From Rhizophagus clarus (lineage: Eukaryota; Glomeromycota; Glomeromycetes; Glomerales; Glomeraceae): a stretch of 64,000 nucleotides of DNA. The stretch is taken from contig BLAL01000244.1 in the NCBI GenBank assembly GCA_015698045.1, forward strand, positions 682,001 through 746,000. Reading direction: 5' to 3'. Each line of letters opens with the position of its first letter. The first letter of the stretch is position 1. Shown here piece after piece: positions 61,140-64,000 of this stretch. The notes below the pieces were generated by a model. It had not been told where the DNA came from. It saw only the letters and a program-made list of their open reading frames with translations, and did not search any database. Made by a program: the position numbers and the translations under genes.

Positions 61140-61976
61140 TAGTAAGAAATCCGTTGAATTTACTAACCCAATTAGGATAGATTGTGAAACATCATTCCAC
61201 TCTTTGACCATAAAACTGACGTAAATCTCTTAATTTTTTGGCATTTTTCGTTCTGCATTATTATTTTTAACAATGTCTCAAAGATTCTCTATTGGATTTA
61301 GATCTGGACTGTTAGAAGGCCAGTCAATAACTTCGGGCATATTATCGTGAATTAGCGAGGCGACTGATATGTTTTGGATCATTATCATGTTTTGAAACCG
61401 CCAATCATCTCCTAATAAATCTTCAATTTCTGGAAGTTCACTACGTAGTATTGGAAGTTTTTTATGATAGATATCCATGATTAGATAAATGCCTTCCTAT
61501 TGTTCTATAGGATACGTCTATACCAGTTGAGGATAACTTTGTTGATAAAGCTCTTGTAGAAATGTAAAAATCTTGACGGACTAATGCTCTTGATGCATTT
61601 GCTGTATTTTTTGGTCGGCCACTTCCTTCTATACGAAGTTTTTTAAGATTGTCGTATACAGTCATACCTCCATAAGTGCACCCCCCTTGGGACCATAGTA
61701 AAAAAATAGCAGAATGTGCACTTAGAGAGGGAGTGCATTTATAGAGGGTAAAATATTAAGAACTCTTATAAGTTGGGACTAAAGCTTCTAAAGCTTACCA
61801 TGCACTTAGAGAGAATTTACATATTGCGTGCACTTATAGAGGGTGCACTTATGGAGGTGTGACTGTATAGTAGAAAGGGGTATATTGGTCCGATTATGAA
61901 TTTCCATGGCATCCTGAATGCCCTAATTTCATAATTGTTGTATAGCTTGACGATTAGCTTCATGCTCAGTAATCAT
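61140..61976 (-). pseudogene. Tc1/mariner transposase relic, split by a MITE
   Basis: From an ATG at 61976 the minus strand reads a helix-turn-helix N-terminus (MITEHEANRQAIQQL, two stops, then GIQDAMEI, NIPLSTIYDNLKKLRIEGSG, GRPKN, VSYRTIGRHLSNHGY). The central catalytic part is deleted. It resumes with pieces of the DDE domain in shifting frames (HDNDPKHISRLA, then VIDWPSNSPDLNPIENL, then VKEWNDV). SPDLNPIEN with the final Glu is diagnostic of Tc1. The MITE at 61659-61865 sits at a TA between codons; ignoring it restores NIPLSTIYDNLKKL. The gene is dead through stops, frameshifts and deletion. Confidence 0.85.
61659..61865. mobile_element. 207-bp MITE with CAGT ends and TA target duplication, inside the Tc1 relic
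   Basis: Ends CAGTCATACCTCCATAAGTG (left) and CAGTCACACCTCCATAAGTG (right, in reverse) differ by one base over about 25 bp, so the insertion is young. TA lies on both sides (61657-61658, 61866-61867). The interior repeats TGCACTTAGAGAG/TTATAGAGGG cores in both orientations. No ORF. Confidence 0.88.
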
Positions 61977-63546
61977 GTTTCTAATTAAAATTTTCTCAAA
62001 AAACTAAAAAATAGATCAGAAAAGTCCATAATTTTATCGTTAATCTGGCGCAGTTATGTGCGAGGAAAATTAACAGAAATTTATAAGTAAAGTAAAAAAA
62101 CCATATGGTCTATAAGTGGCTGTGTAGTATCGATCATTACGATCATTACGTAAATGGGCGTTAACCGTAAGAGAATAATAATAGTTAGTCATGATTGGTT
62201 GCCATATATTTGCCAGCAATCGACCAGGTTATTGTATCGATAAACTTTATTGAATTCAGGTTTTTCTGCTTATTAATGAAAAAAAAGGAATTTTGTTTCA
62301 TGTCGGTATTATCCTTAATCTATCCTTTTTTCCTATTATGATAAATTAATTATTTTTTATTTCAAAATAATTTAAAATGAATTAAAAATGAATTAGTTAT
62401 GTATTATTTCTGAGACGATATAAATAAAATATTATTAAGTACGACTTCCTGTTGTGGAGAGATCGTCGTTTAGTTATTATTATTTTTGTCCATGAAGCAC
62501 AAGCCATTCGGTATAATGGTAGAATGCTTTTTAACCCTAATGGAAAATTGGACAATTGGGAATATTTGAATTATTATTTACTTTATTCAGCCCAAATGTT
62601 CATGATTAATTGTCATTTTTTTATTATTATAAATTATATAAAATTTGAAAATCGGGTTTGGAGTGAATTAATCCAACTAATTTATTATTTGAAGTTCAAT
62701 CAATTAATATTTCTTTTAATTACCGAGTCATGATGTGCTGTGCTTTATGTATAACCATCTGTAATACAATGTTTGTTTGCCACGCGTCGCCATGTTTAAT
62801 ATATTATGCCAAAACTGGTTAGAACAGAGATCGATCCTTACCCGAGAATTTATAAAAACGCGTTCATTGAAATTAAAAGTAAAAACTTACAAGTTAAAAA
62901 ATTACTTTGTTCCAACTGTTTGGAAATGCAACCATTTTTGTTTTTGAGTAATTAAACACATTACATGTAAATTGTCTATCTTCAAAATATGAATGGTGCT
63001 TCACTATAATAAATTAAACTTTGTGTTACACGTCTAATTTTGTAAACTCCTAGAAGTTGCCTGATCAGTAACTGATCGACGGTGGAAAAAAATTGCCAGT
63101 TACAAACATTTCCACGGTAATTTATACAAAATTTTAATGCATCCAATTTTGTCGATTATTTTTATCTTTCCGGCTTAGGTTCACGTATTTGAGTTCCATT
63201 ATAAATTTTTTGTTGTGAACGCAAATTGTAAAAATTTTGGTTGGCAAAAAGGGTCTTTCCCTCAAAGGCAAAAAACTGCTCGTCACAAAAAAATTTTGTG
63301 ATACAACCATCGTAACACAAGACGCACCAAAATTTAAAACCTTACCATTTTTTGTTTATAACCTATACTACCAATTAAGCGCTCATCCTTCATTTTTTTC
63401 ATCCTTTACCTTTCCCTTCAATTACTTTTTAGTAGAAACACTTTTTAACACTCTTTCTTTTTTTTTTTTATATTTCAAACTTTGGCTTTTCTTTCGTAGT
63501 AAATAATATTAAAGTTTCTATTTTCAAAAAACCGGAAATAACCAGG
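61977..63546. other. Gene-free stretch before the right-edge gene
   Basis: Open frames at 62452-62733 and 63237-63506 were examined; neither shows a family likeness or convincing splice partners. Nothing else seen. Confidence 0.45.
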
Positions 63547-63767
63547 ATGAACGGAGACACAAAATTAATTTTATCGTTAATAAATAGGATTAGTTTAAAG
63601 GTACTAATTTTATACTTGTTAAAAAAAAAAAAATAATTTCATTTTAAATTAATTCGAATTTCTTCATGTTTAATTCAATTATATATTGAATTTTTCTTAA
63701 ATTAATTTTAATTTTAATTTTAATTTGATTTTTTTTTTTTTTTTTATTTATTATTATTTATTTATTA

Positions 63768-63806
<39 letters not shown>

Positions 63807-64000
63807 GTTACCAGTCCATAGCGGAAAAAAACTGGAAACCCTCGAGTCGGATCCTCTTATATTACAAATTGTGAACTCTATAATTGATTTATCGAGGTTT
63901 AAACTTAGTACAATAGCAAACAATTTAACTCACTTACTGGAATCAATATCTAAGGTAACATTGAATGTCTTCTAATTTTATTGTTGATTGATTGATGTTA
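63547..64000 (+). CDS. Start of an unrecognised multi-exon gene, truncated by the right edge
   Basis: The ATG at 63547 opens an 18-codon exon (63547-63600, MNGDTKLILSLINRISLK) ending at GTACTA. A 207-bp intron with long T and A runs follows. Exon 2 (63808-63954) continues in frame for 49 codons (LPVHSGKKLETLESDPL, LQIVNSIIDLSRFKLST, NNLTHLLESISK) and ends at a GTAACA donor; the rest lies outside the window. The acceptor used (AAAAG) lies just after the T/A run, as in other introns here. The 67 residues are amphipathic helices, consistent with a helical-repeat or coiled-coil protein. No family is recognised. The exon structure is the best frame-consistent reading but is not certain. Confidence 0.5.

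Noticed and set aside
62503..62575. tRNA-like A-box (TATAATGGTAGAATGC)
   Set aside because: No matching B-box (GGTTCRANNCC) at the right distance and no cloverleaf arms could be paired.
62452..62733. 93-codon frame
   Set aside because: No recognisable domain, no splice partners, and composition typical of the surrounding non-coding DNA.

Overview
The window looks like nuclear DNA of an arbuscular mycorrhizal fungus of the Rhizophagus type (Glomeromycotina). This is inference, from three things: very A+T-rich DNA with long homopolymer runs and many short introns; several BTB-BACK-TLDc genes beside F-box-like and Crinkler-type genes, families known to be expanded in these fungi; and dense remains of LINE, Tc1, hAT-like and small inverted-repeat elements. 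No rRNA, tRNA or CRISPR array was recognised. All multi-exon models were assembled by hand from splice sites and frame continuity.

Layout. 1-609: edge of a transposon-like ORF on the minus strand. 610-9186: gene-free. 9187-10295: a three-exon SAM-dependent methyltransferase. 10296-20241: gene-free, with inverted-repeat elements and a telomere-like tract at 15.4-17.7 kb. 20242-21823: two tandem paralogs of a small membrane-protein family that I do not recognise. 21824-34172: A+T-rich transposon graveyard with two head-to-tail copies of an ORF1-only retroposon (one split by a 953-bp hAT-like element, the other heavily mutated) and a 5'-truncated LINE ORF2 relic. 34648-40796: BTB gene cluster (BTB-BACK-TLDc, a KCTD-like T1 protein, another BTB-BACK-TLDc). 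40979-48704: housekeeping block with PEX3, a HAUS2/augmin-like gene, a Crinkler N-domain protein and a CCC2-type copper ATPase. 51353-52733: F-box-like protein. 55373-57438: eight-exon cytochrome P450. 57801-59006: putative membrane-anchored PD-(D/E)XK nuclease-like protein. 59146-60621: a third BTB-BACK-TLDc gene. 61140-61976: Tc1 relic split by a MITE. 63547 to the right edge: the start of an unrecognised gene.

The genes do not form an operon-like system. PEX3 and the HAUS2-like gene are head to head and may share a promoter region. The BTB-TLDc, KCTD-like and F-box-like proteins are all candidate substrate receptors for cullin-RING ligases, though only the family membership is visible here. 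The most unusual items are the tandem NHG-motif membrane proteins, the free-standing Crinkler ubiquitin-like domain, the membrane-tethered nuclease-like protein, and the nested, apparently transition-mutated retroposons.
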